Source: an uncultured Clostridia bacterium (lineage in GTDB: Bacteria; Bacillota; Clostridia; Oscillospirales; Acutalibacteraceae). Taken from it: a DNA stretch of 64,000 nucleotides. The stretch spans positions 62,001 through 126,000 of the forward strand of contig CANQGK010000002.1 in the NCBI GenBank assembly GCA_947623175.1, in the 5' to 3' direction. A model generated the notes under the pieces. That model was not told where the DNA came from and did no database searches. It saw only the letters and a list, made by a program, of their open reading frames with translations. Shown here piece by piece: positions 45,797 through 54,171 of this stretch (positions within the stretch are counted from its first letter, which is position 1; each line of letters starts with the position of its first letter). A program made the translations under genes and the position numbers.

Positions 45797-46621
45797 TTAT
45801 TTTTTATCCGAGCTGTCTTGGCGTAATTGGAGGTAGTGGTTATTTCGGTAATTTGTGGGGGTGACTCCGGTGAATTGTTTGAATTGGCGCATAAAGTGTT
45901 CGCTGCATGTGTATCCGCATTCATTGGCTATGGTATTAATGCTGTCATCGGTGTTTTCAAGCATCCAGATGGCGTATTTGATTTTTGTGTTAATAATATC
46001 CGACTGTGGTGTGGAATTAAAAATCTCTTTATATACTCTTCTGAAATAGTATTCGCTTAAACCGATACTTTTCGCAATATCGGCAACCTTCGGATTATTT
46101 TGAAAATTGCTTAAAAGATTGTTTTTTGCTTTATACATATCGTAAAAAAGCGGATGGTCAATCTCATATTCGGGTTCCGAGTTTACCGCCTGCCCTAAAA
46201 TATTGAAAAAGGTCTGGAGATAAAGATTTGTAATACGTTTACTGTTATAACGTTCTTCGCGTATCTCCTTAACAATGTTTGAAATAAGCTTGGAAAGCAA
46301 TTTGATATATTCTGCGGATATATTCCGATAAACGGTGTCTACAGTAAGACCGTAGTCGGAATAGTCGATTTTGTGGTTGCTGGAATACCGAATAAAATCG
46401 TTTACGAGGGGAATACCATTCAAATTAGTATAATATCTCGGCGTCGATTTGTCCAAAATCACCGCGCACGGTCCGTTTGACTCGATCGATTCACCGCCGT
46501 TTATCGAAATTGCGACAGGTGAATGTATAAGCAGTATTAAATGATTGGAAAGTCCTGTGCGATTTATGGTAAAAGGGTTGCCTTCATGTATAAAATGGTA
46601 GCCTGCCGATTCAACCTTCAT
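45797..46621 (-). CDS. AraC-family transcriptional regulator
   Basis: Residues 1-160 form a cupin-like sensing domain (HEGNPFTINRTGLSNHLILL is typical of the AraC ligand-binding type); residues 170-265 hold two HTHs (VADIAKSIGLSEYYFRRVYK and INTIANECGYTCSEHFMRQF). Length 274 aa. It is divergent from the large carbohydrate operon beginning at 46892 and is the natural candidate activator of it. A 17-bp-spacer promoter lies upstream. Confidence 0.92.
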   Translation of the reverse strand: MKVESAGYHFIHEGNPFTINRTGLSNHLILLIHSPVAISINGGESIESNGPCAVILDKSTPRYYTNLNGIPLVNDFIRYSSNHKIDYSDYGLTVDTVYRNISAEYIKLLSKLISNIVKEIREERYNSKRITNLYLQTFFNILGQAVNSEPEYEIDHPLFYDMYKAKNNLLSNFQNNPKVADIAKSIGLSEYYFRRVYKEIFNSTPQSDIINTKIKYAIWMLENTDDSINTIANECGYTCSEHFMRQFKQFTGVTPTNYRNNHYLQLRQDSSDKK

Positions 46622-46654
46622 CTTTTGACACCTCTTTCGCTTTCGGCTAATTGT

Positions 46655-46683
46655 ATTATATATTTTTGTATTTTAAATTGCAA
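46655..46683 (-). promoter_or_regulatory. Promoter of the AraC gene
   Basis: On the - strand TTGCAA (46678-46683), 17-bp spacer, TATAAT (46655-46660), about 35 bases before the ATG. Confidence 0.78.
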
Positions 46684-46725
46684 CAGTATTTTACCGATCG
46701 AATTTTACAGCAAAAAATTCCAATT

Positions 46726-46854
46726 TTGAACAATAGAGCATAAACAGCGGATTTGCGGCATATTTGCTTCTTGCTTTTATTACAAACAAAGCAAGAAATG
46801 TCAGTGCATTGGACAATATAAATCATTTACAAATTTATCGGTTTGAATTAAACT
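46726..46854 (+). promoter_or_regulatory. Promoter and possible AraC sites of the carbohydrate operon
   Basis: The -35 TTTACA (46826-46831) and -10 TAAACT (46849-46854) have a 17-bp spacer, about 35 bases before the first start codon. Two near-identical 10-mers, TTGAACAATA (46726-46735) and TTGGACAATA (46809-46818), lie 83 bp apart, about eight helical turns. The second abuts the -35, as activator half-sites of AraC proteins often do. Confidence 0.55.
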
Positions 46855-46891
46855 AATATTGTGAAATCATTACAAGGGAGGAAATGCAAGC

Positions 46892-49800
46892 ATGAAACAA
46901 ATTTCAAAATTAACGTCTGTTTTGCTCATATTCGGTATAATTATGGGGTTGGCGTTGCCCATATCCTTGATTTATGCCGAAAATGCCGCCGAAATACTTC
47001 CCGACGGAGTGGGAATGATAATTGAATTTGACAGCGGCAGTGATTTAAGCAGAGTGAAAGTGGATTCCGATAAAACCGAAGCGGAATATGACGACGCGGA
47101 GAACGCTTTAAGGGTAAACGCCGTATCCGATAATATTTCGGGCTCGCTGGTGCTTGACGTGGATGCTCCGGAGGTTTCGGGCAACGCGGCGCAATATCCC
47201 GTAATGGCTATGCGCGTAAAGCTGTCAAATGCGGAAATGGCTCGGGGAGCGAATTCGGCGCCGAGCATGTGGTATTGGCTCAAAAACGGAAAAACCGGAG
47301 AAATGCCCTCGAGCTATAAAGCCACGGATGAATGGCAAACGGTATATGTAGACTTTTCGAATTATACCGTAACGCGTAATGTCGAAAACCAGGCTTACTT
47401 TATCGACAGTGAAGAGAATGCCGAATACCGCTATCTTACATACAGACTTTACGATTACCGTAAGACCGACGTTAAAAAATCCGCGACCTTTTACGTTGCG
47501 TGGATAGGATTGTTTGACAGCGTAGAAAGCGTTTACAATTATTCCTCTATAAACTACAGTACGGTTATAGATTTTGATAAAGCGCCCGAATTTTCGGCTT
47601 CGGGTTCGGGTACGAGAAGCGCCGAAATCGGTGAAGAAAAGAACGTAACTCTTACCGAAACGACCGCTACTGCGGCGCTTGAATATGACGGAGAAGAAAA
47701 CGCGCTTAAGGTCGTACCGAAGCAGGTAGGAAAGGACCGCGGATTTTCACTTGACGTTTCTAAACTTAGTATTTCAACCAACGAATATCCGGTAGTGGCT
47801 TATCGGCTGCGTTTGACGGACGCCGCAACAGGCGATTTGAGATATTGCTATTATGCCGGAACCAGCATGCTCGAATACTCGGTGGCGCTTTCGACTACGG
47901 GCAAGGCGGCAAAAGGCGACGAGCTTTATACCGATCTTACCAGAAATCAGGTAAATACAAGCAATTACACGCCGCTTACGGACGCAAACAAAACCGACGA
48001 ATGGCAGCTTATGGTTTGTGATTTTTCCGACGAAGCCTATTCTTTCGGCGTTGACGGCGGAAATATTAAATATTGGAATGATGAAAAGTATAACGGATAT
48101 TGGTCTTATTTACAGCTTGCGCTTCCGAATTATCGTTCCGGAAGCACATATCCCAGCAGTTATCTTGCTCCCTATTATGTGGAATGGATAGGATTTTTCA
48201 GCGATATAACCTCTGCGAGAGAATATGCGGGCATCGAGAGCAAAACCATGTATGATTTCTCGGACGCTTCCGACGCCAAGGCTTTGCAGATAAACGGAGA
48301 CAATACCGAAATTTACGAACATTCTTCCGAAGGATACGTTACGGTGAAAGCCAAAAAAGAACCGGGAACCGACTCCTCGGTGAACGCCTTCTGTTTTATG
48401 CTGGACGTATCGTCGCAGTATCTTTCAAGCTCAAAATATCCGGTGCTTGCGCTGAGGGTGCGGCTGCGCAACGAGGACATGGCGCTTAAATCCAATTATA
48501 CCCTTATGGGCAATACGGACGGAATTATATCCGATAAGGCAAAATCGCCCGACGGAACGGTTTGCGGATATTCCAATCTTTACCTGGGAGGTCAGGGCAC
48601 TTACTTTGCGAGTGAGGATTGGCAAACGATTTATTTTGATTTTTCAAATCCGGCAAACCTGCGCTGGGAATATTATACCGAAGCTAAATCGAGCAATATA
48701 GGAACCGTTCTTGTAAATCTTTATAAGTATGCCTATACCGGTTATTCGCTTGAGGATGAATTTGATATTGCCTGGGCGGGCTTTTTTGAAAGCATTAAGG
48801 CGCTTGACGACTATACGGGCGACGTTGAGCCCAAGGTTACGGATCTTATCGTATTTGACAATCAGGCGAATGCCGCTTTGTTGGAAGCAAACGTTTCGGG
48901 TTATTCAAATACAAAGGTGAAATATAATTCTTCCGGAAAATATATGACGGTTACCGCAACAAGAGAGCCGGGCGTCGCTCTTAATAATCCCGACGGTTCG
49001 GTAAATTCCGACGCCTCTATAAATTCCTTCGCAACGACGCTTAATGTTTTGCCCTTTAAAAAGGACAGCGCGAAATATCCCGTTGTCGCATTGAGGGTAA
49101 GGCTCAAAAATCTCGATCAGTCCTTTAAATCGAATTTTTCCTTTACCTCGTCTACCGAAAAAATCGTATCCGATCTCGCGTCCGCCGAGGACCATAAGGT
49201 TAACGGATATACCAATACGTTTTTAGGCGGCGGAGGAAATTACCTTCCTACCTCGGATTGGCAGACGATATATGTTGATTTTTCGGAAAGCTCAAACCCG
49301 CGTTATGAATATTACCTTGACGGAAATAACAGCAATTATACCGCTATAAATTTACAATTTTACAATTACAATTTCATAAACTATTCTCTTGAAGATGCCT
49401 TCGACATTTCCTGGATAGGATTTTTCGGCAGTATTAAAGAGGCGCTCGCTCTGACGGGTGAAGAAATGCCGGAACCTGTGAAAAACGTCATAAAGTTTAA
49501 CAATATGCGCAATTCTTCATTGATTACAGTAGGCGACAACTCGGTTTTGCAATATGACAGCGAGGTCGGCGCAATAGCCGTTTCGCCCAAGACGGACAAT
49601 ACGCGGAATGCTTCTTATTTCAGCGTAGACCTTGTTCCGTATCGTCTTAATTCGGCGGAATATCCGATAGCGGCAATCAGAGTAAGGTCAAGTCAGATAG
49701 AAAATCTCATAAAATCAACGCCTGTGCTTTCGACTATGACCAAAAAAATCGGTGAAGACAGGCAGGCCGGCATACTTACCGGCTCATACATAACCGGTCA

Positions 49801-51100
49801 GGCAAAAAAATACAAGAAAACCGATGATTGGCAAATTATTTACTACGATTTCAGCAACCGTGAATTTGCCCGCTGTGAATATTTTGCCGAAGGTGAAAAA
49901 GCGAGCGATTGGTCTGTTTTGGCATTCGGCGCCTTTAATTACAACTACGAGCAGGCAAAAACCACCGATAAAATTTACGTTGATTGGTTCGGAGTTTTCA
50001 AATCAAAGGATGAGCTTGACCGTTATGCCGGCATAACGCGTAAAAAAGGCGCTTTGTACTACGATTTAAGCAACGAGGACAATATCGGCGAAATTTACAA
50101 TACGGGATATGATTCTCAGGTATCGTATGACCAAGAACAGCAGGCTTTAAAGGTAACAGCGTACGACATGGATAACGACAACGCGCTCAACAGCAACGTG
50201 GCGGGATTTTCGCTTGGCGCTTTGGCGGGAAATGACGTCGAAACGATATGTCCTACGAGCGAATACCCGATTTTGGCGGTGCGAGTTAAGCTTAAATCGC
50301 CCGACTCTTCACCCGGATGGTTTTATTTCAGAACGAGTACGGGTTCTACGGATTATCCCATTAACCGTCCGTCCTATCAAAAAACAGACGAATGGCAAAC
50401 GGTCGCCGTGGATTGCTCGCAAAGTATTATGAATTATTATTTCAACGGAGATTGGACGGGATGTACGCTCTGCCTCGGAGTAAACGGGCTCAGCGAGACG
50501 GGCGATACCTATTTTGTCAAATGGGTAAGAACCTTTAAGACTGTTGCTGAGGCTTACGCTTACACCGGTGAAAAGCCGCCGGTCGAAAAGCTCGATATTT
50601 CGGAAACGACAGACCAAACCTACACGAATAATAATACCGTTCAGACGTCTGTGGACGATGTTGAAACGAATAAGGAAGAACAGCCGGCGCTCACTCTTGA
50701 TGATTTGATCCGTGTAAAGTCCGCGGCGACAGGGTTTATCACGCTTACCGAAGAAAGGGTTACGGTCAAGCAGGTTATGACGGCAAAGCGTTTTATGAGC
50801 GCCTTTGTTACTGCAAGCGGCGTAACGCTTGAAACGGCTAATCCGATAGGTTGGCTGCTTAAGGATAATACTCCGGTTTACGACGGATACGAGCTTATAA
50901 TAAAAAAGGACAACGTCGAGCAAATGCGAATTGCAATAAGCGCCCCGTCGTACGGGGAGCCCGAGGACGGCGTTTTCCTTGATACTTGGCAGATAGTTTT
51001 GATTTGCGTCGGTTCTGCGGTTTTGCTTGCGGGATTGATCGTCTTGGCGGTATTTATTATCAGAAAAAGCTTACGCAGGAAAAAAGCTTTAAAAATATGA
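46892..51100 (+). CDS. Large surface protein with six carbohydrate-binding-like repeats
   Basis: 1402 aa. A signal peptide (residues 1-30) is followed by six diverged repeats of about 170-220 residues. Each contains a YPVxAxRVRL strand, a TDEWQTVYVDFS-like strand and ends in a VxWIGxFxS block (near residues 205, 425, 630, 850, 1040, 1225), the pattern of a beta-jelly-roll carbohydrate-binding module. A linker rich in Thr/Asn follows, then a short domain and a C-terminal membrane segment (about 1370-1392) with a basic tail. No catalytic motif seen. Probably displays glycan-binding modules outside the cell. Ribosome site GGGAGGAA. Confidence 0.75.
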   Translation: MKQISKLTSVLLIFGIIMGLALPISLIYAENAAEILPDGVGMIIEFDSGSDLSRVKVDSDKTEAEYDDAENALRVNAVSDNISGSLVLDVDAPEVSGNAAQYPVMAMRVKLSNAEMARGANSAPSMWYWLKNGKTGEMPSSYKATDEWQTVYVDFSNYTVTRNVENQAYFIDSEENAEYRYLTYRLYDYRKTDVKKSATFYVAWIGLFDSVESVYNYSSINYSTVIDFDKAPEFSASGSGTRSAEIGEEKNVTLTETTATAALEYDGEENALKVVPKQVGKDRGFSLDVSKLSISTNEYPVVAYRLRLTDAATGDLRYCYYAGTSMLEYSVALSTTGKAAKGDELYTDLTRNQVNTSNYTPLTDANKTDEWQLMVCDFSDEAYSFGVDGGNIKYWNDEKYNGYWSYLQLALPNYRSGSTYPSSYLAPYYVEWIGFFSDITSAREYAGIESKTMYDFSDASDAKALQINGDNTEIYEHSSEGYVTVKAKKEPGTDSSVNAFCFMLDVSSQYLSSSKYPVLALRVRLRNEDMALKSNYTLMGNTDGIISDKAKSPDGTVCGYSNLYLGGQGTYFASEDWQTIYFDFSNPANLRWEYYTEAKSSNIGTVLVNLYKYAYTGYSLEDEFDIAWAGFFESIKALDDYTGDVEPKVTDLIVFDNQANAALLEANVSGYSNTKVKYNSSGKYMTVTATREPGVALNNPDGSVNSDASINSFATTLNVLPFKKDSAKYPVVALRVRLKNLDQSFKSNFSFTSSTEKIVSDLASAEDHKVNGYTNTFLGGGGNYLPTSDWQTIYVDFSESSNPRYEYYLDGNNSNYTAINLQFYNYNFINYSLEDAFDISWIGFFGSIKEALALTGEEMPEPVKNVIKFNNMRNSSLITVGDNSVLQYDSEVGAIAVSPKTDNTRNASYFSVDLVPYRLNSAEYPIAAIRVRSSQIENLIKSTPVLSTMTKKIGEDRQAGILTGSYITGQAKKYKKTDDWQIIYYDFSNREFARCEYFAEGEKASDWSVLAFGAFNYNYEQAKTTDKIYVDWFGVFKSKDELDRYAGITRKKGALYYDLSNEDNIGEIYNTGYDSQVSYDQEQQALKVTAYDMDNDNALNSNVAGFSLGALAGNDVETICPTSEYPILAVRVKLKSPDSSPGWFYFRTSTGSTDYPINRPSYQKTDEWQTVAVDCSQSIMNYYFNGDWTGCTLCLGVNGLSETGDTYFVKWVRTFKTVAEAYAYTGEKPPVEKLDISETTDQTYTNNNTVQTSVDDVETNKEEQPALTLDDLIRVKSAATGFITLTEERVTVKQVMTAKRFMSAFVTASGVTLETANPIGWLLKDNTPVYDGYELIIKKDNVEQMRIAISAPSYGEPEDGVFLDTWQIVLICVGSAVLLAGLIVLAVFIIRKSLRRKKALKI

Positions 51101-51116
51101 AAGGATATGGTGTTTT

Positions 51117-52781
51117 ATGAAAGCAAGAAGAATAATCCCCCTTATAATCGTAATGTGTCTCGTTTTTGTTACATTTTGCGGCTGTAAAAAGGAAAAGGTC
51201 AGCTCTGTAGAAAGCGCGGTTTGGGGCGACGACGTATGGGGTGAAGAGGAAGCCGCGGATACTTCTTCCGTCATATCTTCAAAAACTCAAACCTCCGAGA
51301 GCGAAAAGATTACCGACAGCGAGGTTACCCTTAACCTGCTTATGAAGGATTATGCCGTTCAGCCTCTTAATAAAGACGCTGTAAAATTCAAAGAAATAAC
51401 GGCGAAAACCGGTATAAAGCTTAAAATAGACGTCGCTCCGGAAGCGTCCTACAGCATGAAGGTAAACACGCTTATCGCAAGCGGTATGGTGCCGGATATT
51501 ATGCAGGTTTCGCATAACCTTGTCAAAAACGCGCCGGACGGATTGTTTGTCGATATAGCGCCTATCATGAAAAAACAAATGCCCAATTTTTACCGCTGGA
51601 TTAAGGACGACGATTATATAAAGCTTAATTATATTAACGGCAAGCTTTACGGCACGGTAATGTGCGACGCGGGAAATTATCCGTTGGCTAAGAATCCGAG
51701 CGCCGACTCCGTTACGGGATATTTGCCGGTAATACGTTATGATCTGCTGGAAGAGAACAACATCAAGACGCCGACTACCATTGATGAATGGTATAACGCC
51801 TTAAAGCAGCTTAAGGTACTTTACCCGAACAGCACTCCGTGGTCGGGAAGAAGCTATTATCATATTGTTTATACCACTTTGCAGATGTTCTCGGGATTTA
51901 CGCCGAATACTTCATACAACTATTCGAACAAGCGCTTTACAATAGGCGTTTTGGAATCCGGATATAACAGATACGTCGAGCTGCTTCACAAATGCTATCA
52001 GGACGGCATTTTGGATCCGAATTTCATGTCGGCAAACAGCAACACATGGGAGCAGGGAGTTACCGGTTCGAGAATTTTCTTCTGGGTAGACAATAACGGC
52101 TATGCCAAGACTCAAACGAATGCGCTTAAAAATTCAAAAGCCGACGCCAAAATGCAGGTAATGCCGCTTATGTCCAATTACGACGGCAAAAAGTTTGCGC
52201 TGGTTTACGCTCAGAATACATACAGCGAAATGTTTACCTTAAGCGCCAAAAGCGCCAACAAGGATAAAATCATTAAATTCATGGATTGGTGCTATTCCGA
52301 TGAGGGGCTTTATGTAAATAACTACGGCAAAGAAGGCGTAACATACAAAAAGAACGCCAACGGCTCGGTTACAATTCCTCAAAATTTGATAGATAAGTAT
52401 AAAACCAAAGCGTCACCCGATTATGCGTTCAATTCGGAGTACGGACTTTGCTCGCTTGCATTTGCGCCGCTTGTCAGCAGAACCTTCAGCATAAGCTCTA
52501 CCATAGACAGGATCGACGGAGATGAATATCTTGAGGAAAACGCAAAAATAACAAAGGCGGATAAGAACGCCGGAAATTTCCACACCGTAATCGACGTGAC
52601 TCCTTATATAAAGGATGCAAACGCCGCTGAAATAGGAACTAATATCGACAATTATATTTATGAGCAGATCCCGAAATTCATTACGGGGCAGAGAAGCATG
52701 AGCGAATGGAACGCTTTTATTAATGAGGTAAAACAGTACGGATCAGATCAGTATCTTAAAGCTTTGAACAGCGCTTATTGA
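51117..52781 (+). CDS. Extracellular solute-binding lipoprotein (ABC carbohydrate type)
   Basis: Substrate-binding component of an ABC importer. The lipoprotein signal ends in FCGC (Cys near residue 22), followed by a Ser/Glu-rich linker. The binding fold begins near residue 68 (EVTLNLLMKDYAVQP) and holds SGMVPDIMQVSH and TIDEWYNALKQLK, typical of family 1 proteins of the LipO/YtcQ group. Length 554 aa. The partner permeases are probably those at 57043 and 57966. Confidence 0.88.
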   Translation: MKARRIIPLIIVMCLVFVTFCGCKKEKVSSVESAVWGDDVWGEEEAADTSSVISSKTQTSESEKITDSEVTLNLLMKDYAVQPLNKDAVKFKEITAKTGIKLKIDVAPEASYSMKVNTLIASGMVPDIMQVSHNLVKNAPDGLFVDIAPIMKKQMPNFYRWIKDDDYIKLNYINGKLYGTVMCDAGNYPLAKNPSADSVTGYLPVIRYDLLEENNIKTPTTIDEWYNALKQLKVLYPNSTPWSGRSYYHIVYTTLQMFSGFTPNTSYNYSNKRFTIGVLESGYNRYVELLHKCYQDGILDPNFMSANSNTWEQGVTGSRIFFWVDNNGYAKTQTNALKNSKADAKMQVMPLMSNYDGKKFALVYAQNTYSEMFTLSAKSANKDKIIKFMDWCYSDEGLYVNNYGKEGVTYKKNANGSVTIPQNLIDKYKTKASPDYAFNSEYGLCSLAFAPLVSRTFSISSTIDRIDGDEYLEENAKITKADKNAGNFHTVIDVTPYIKDANAAEIGTNIDNYIYEQIPKFITGQRSMSEWNAFINEVKQYGSDQYLKALNSAY

Positions 52782-52794
52782 TATCAGAAACGAG

Positions 52795-54171
52795 ATGAAA
52801 ACCTTTATGATTAAAAAACAGCTTGCCGCGGCGATGGTTTTATGTATAGTATTTTTGTCCTTTACGGGATGTAATTCCAAAACAGAATTTAATATGGATA
52901 ATTACTATCGCGATAAAAACTATTTTTATCCTCCGCAGGCGGTGGCTTCCGACAATCTGACTACCGAAGCTTCCGATGTTGACGACACAAAGGTCAATTC
53001 AGAGCTGCAGTCGAGCGACGCCGAGTCTCCGGATTATATAACGGTCAACACCACGCGTACCGATAAGGAGCTTTCGACCTCAATCAGCATTACCTCAAAC
53101 GGAGGGATGAAAAAGCTTGCCGCGGAAAAATTTACGGTTTACGACTATAATCCCGAGTGGTCGTTTAATCACGGAGCATATATCAATTATTTTAAGGGGA
53201 AATTTTACGCCTTTTGGCAAATGGGATATTTAAACGAGGATTCCTGCGGTCAGCACGTGGCGTATTCGGTTTCCAAGGACGGTAAAAATTGGAGCGCCGC
53301 CAAGGATTTCATTCCGGTCAAGGTGGATCGTTACGGTAACGAAATGCTTTCAAGCCCGTTCGGCACCTACGTTCATGACGGTAAGCTTATAGTTTATATA
53401 AGCGAGTTCGGATATGATCCCAACGAATTGGCAAATTCCTCGGATCCCAAGCGTCCGGACAATACAGATTCCGCGAAGAAATTAAACAATACCTTAAACG
53501 CCTGGTATACGACCGACGGAGAGAATTGGACTAAAGGCCCTTCGGTACCGAAAACCGGCGGCGGCAACCGAGATCCCAAAATTTTACCGTCGGGAAGACT
53601 TTTCTGGGCAGGCTTTACCGGTATCGCATACAGCGATGATTTGAGCGGGCTTAATAATTGGATGGCGTCGGGACCGAGTCTTGATCAGGTGCAAAACGCC
53701 TTAAAGCAAGGAAATCTTTCCATGCTTACCGAGGGAGCGGTTTACCAGTCAAAGGATAACGTCATACACTTTCTTATGAGATCCAATACTCAGTACCTGT
53801 GGGCGACGAGCAGTAAGGATAACGGAGAAACCTGGTCGGATATTTATCAGACTAATTTTACCGACGACTGTCAAAAATTCGATTTTCTCCACCTGCCCGA
53901 CGGACGGATCATGTATATCGGAACTCCGGGCTATACCGGATATAATTTCCGTATGCCGTTGGTTGCCGCCGTTTCAGAAGACGGTTATACCTTCGATAAG
54001 CAGTTTATAATACGGGATGAGCCGTATACCGCTAAAAAGGGCGCGTCGAGCAAGCTCGGCAACTACAGCTATCCTTCGGCTATTATAAACGGCGACTATG
54101 TTTACGTTATCTATGCAAAGCAAAAAGAAGTGATCGAAGTATCAAAATTCAAATGGACGGATTTAGTATGA
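52795..54171 (+). CDS. Beta-propeller lipoprotein, sialidase-like fold
   Basis: The lipoprotein signal has FTGC (Cys near residue 26). After a linker, residues 110-455 contain repeating propeller strands with two Asp-box-like motifs (SVSKDGKNWSAA and SSKDNGETWSDI) and an NRDPKILPSGRLFWAG block. This is the fold of sialidases and GH32/43-type enzymes, but the arginine triad of true sialidases cannot be assigned by eye, so it may bind or cleave a glycan. The last bases overlap the next gene (ATGA). 458 aa. Confidence 0.7.
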   Translation: MKTFMIKKQLAAAMVLCIVFLSFTGCNSKTEFNMDNYYRDKNYFYPPQAVASDNLTTEASDVDDTKVNSELQSSDAESPDYITVNTTRTDKELSTSISITSNGGMKKLAAEKFTVYDYNPEWSFNHGAYINYFKGKFYAFWQMGYLNEDSCGQHVAYSVSKDGKNWSAAKDFIPVKVDRYGNEMLSSPFGTYVHDGKLIVYISEFGYDPNELANSSDPKRPDNTDSAKKLNNTLNAWYTTDGENWTKGPSVPKTGGGNRDPKILPSGRLFWAGFTGIAYSDDLSGLNNWMASGPSLDQVQNALKQGNLSMLTEGAVYQSKDNVIHFLMRSNTQYLWATSSKDNGETWSDIYQTNFTDDCQKFDFLHLPDGRIMYIGTPGYTGYNFRMPLVAAVSEDGYTFDKQFIIRDEPYTAKKGASSKLGNYSYPSAIINGDYVYVIYAKQKEVIEVSKFKWTDLV

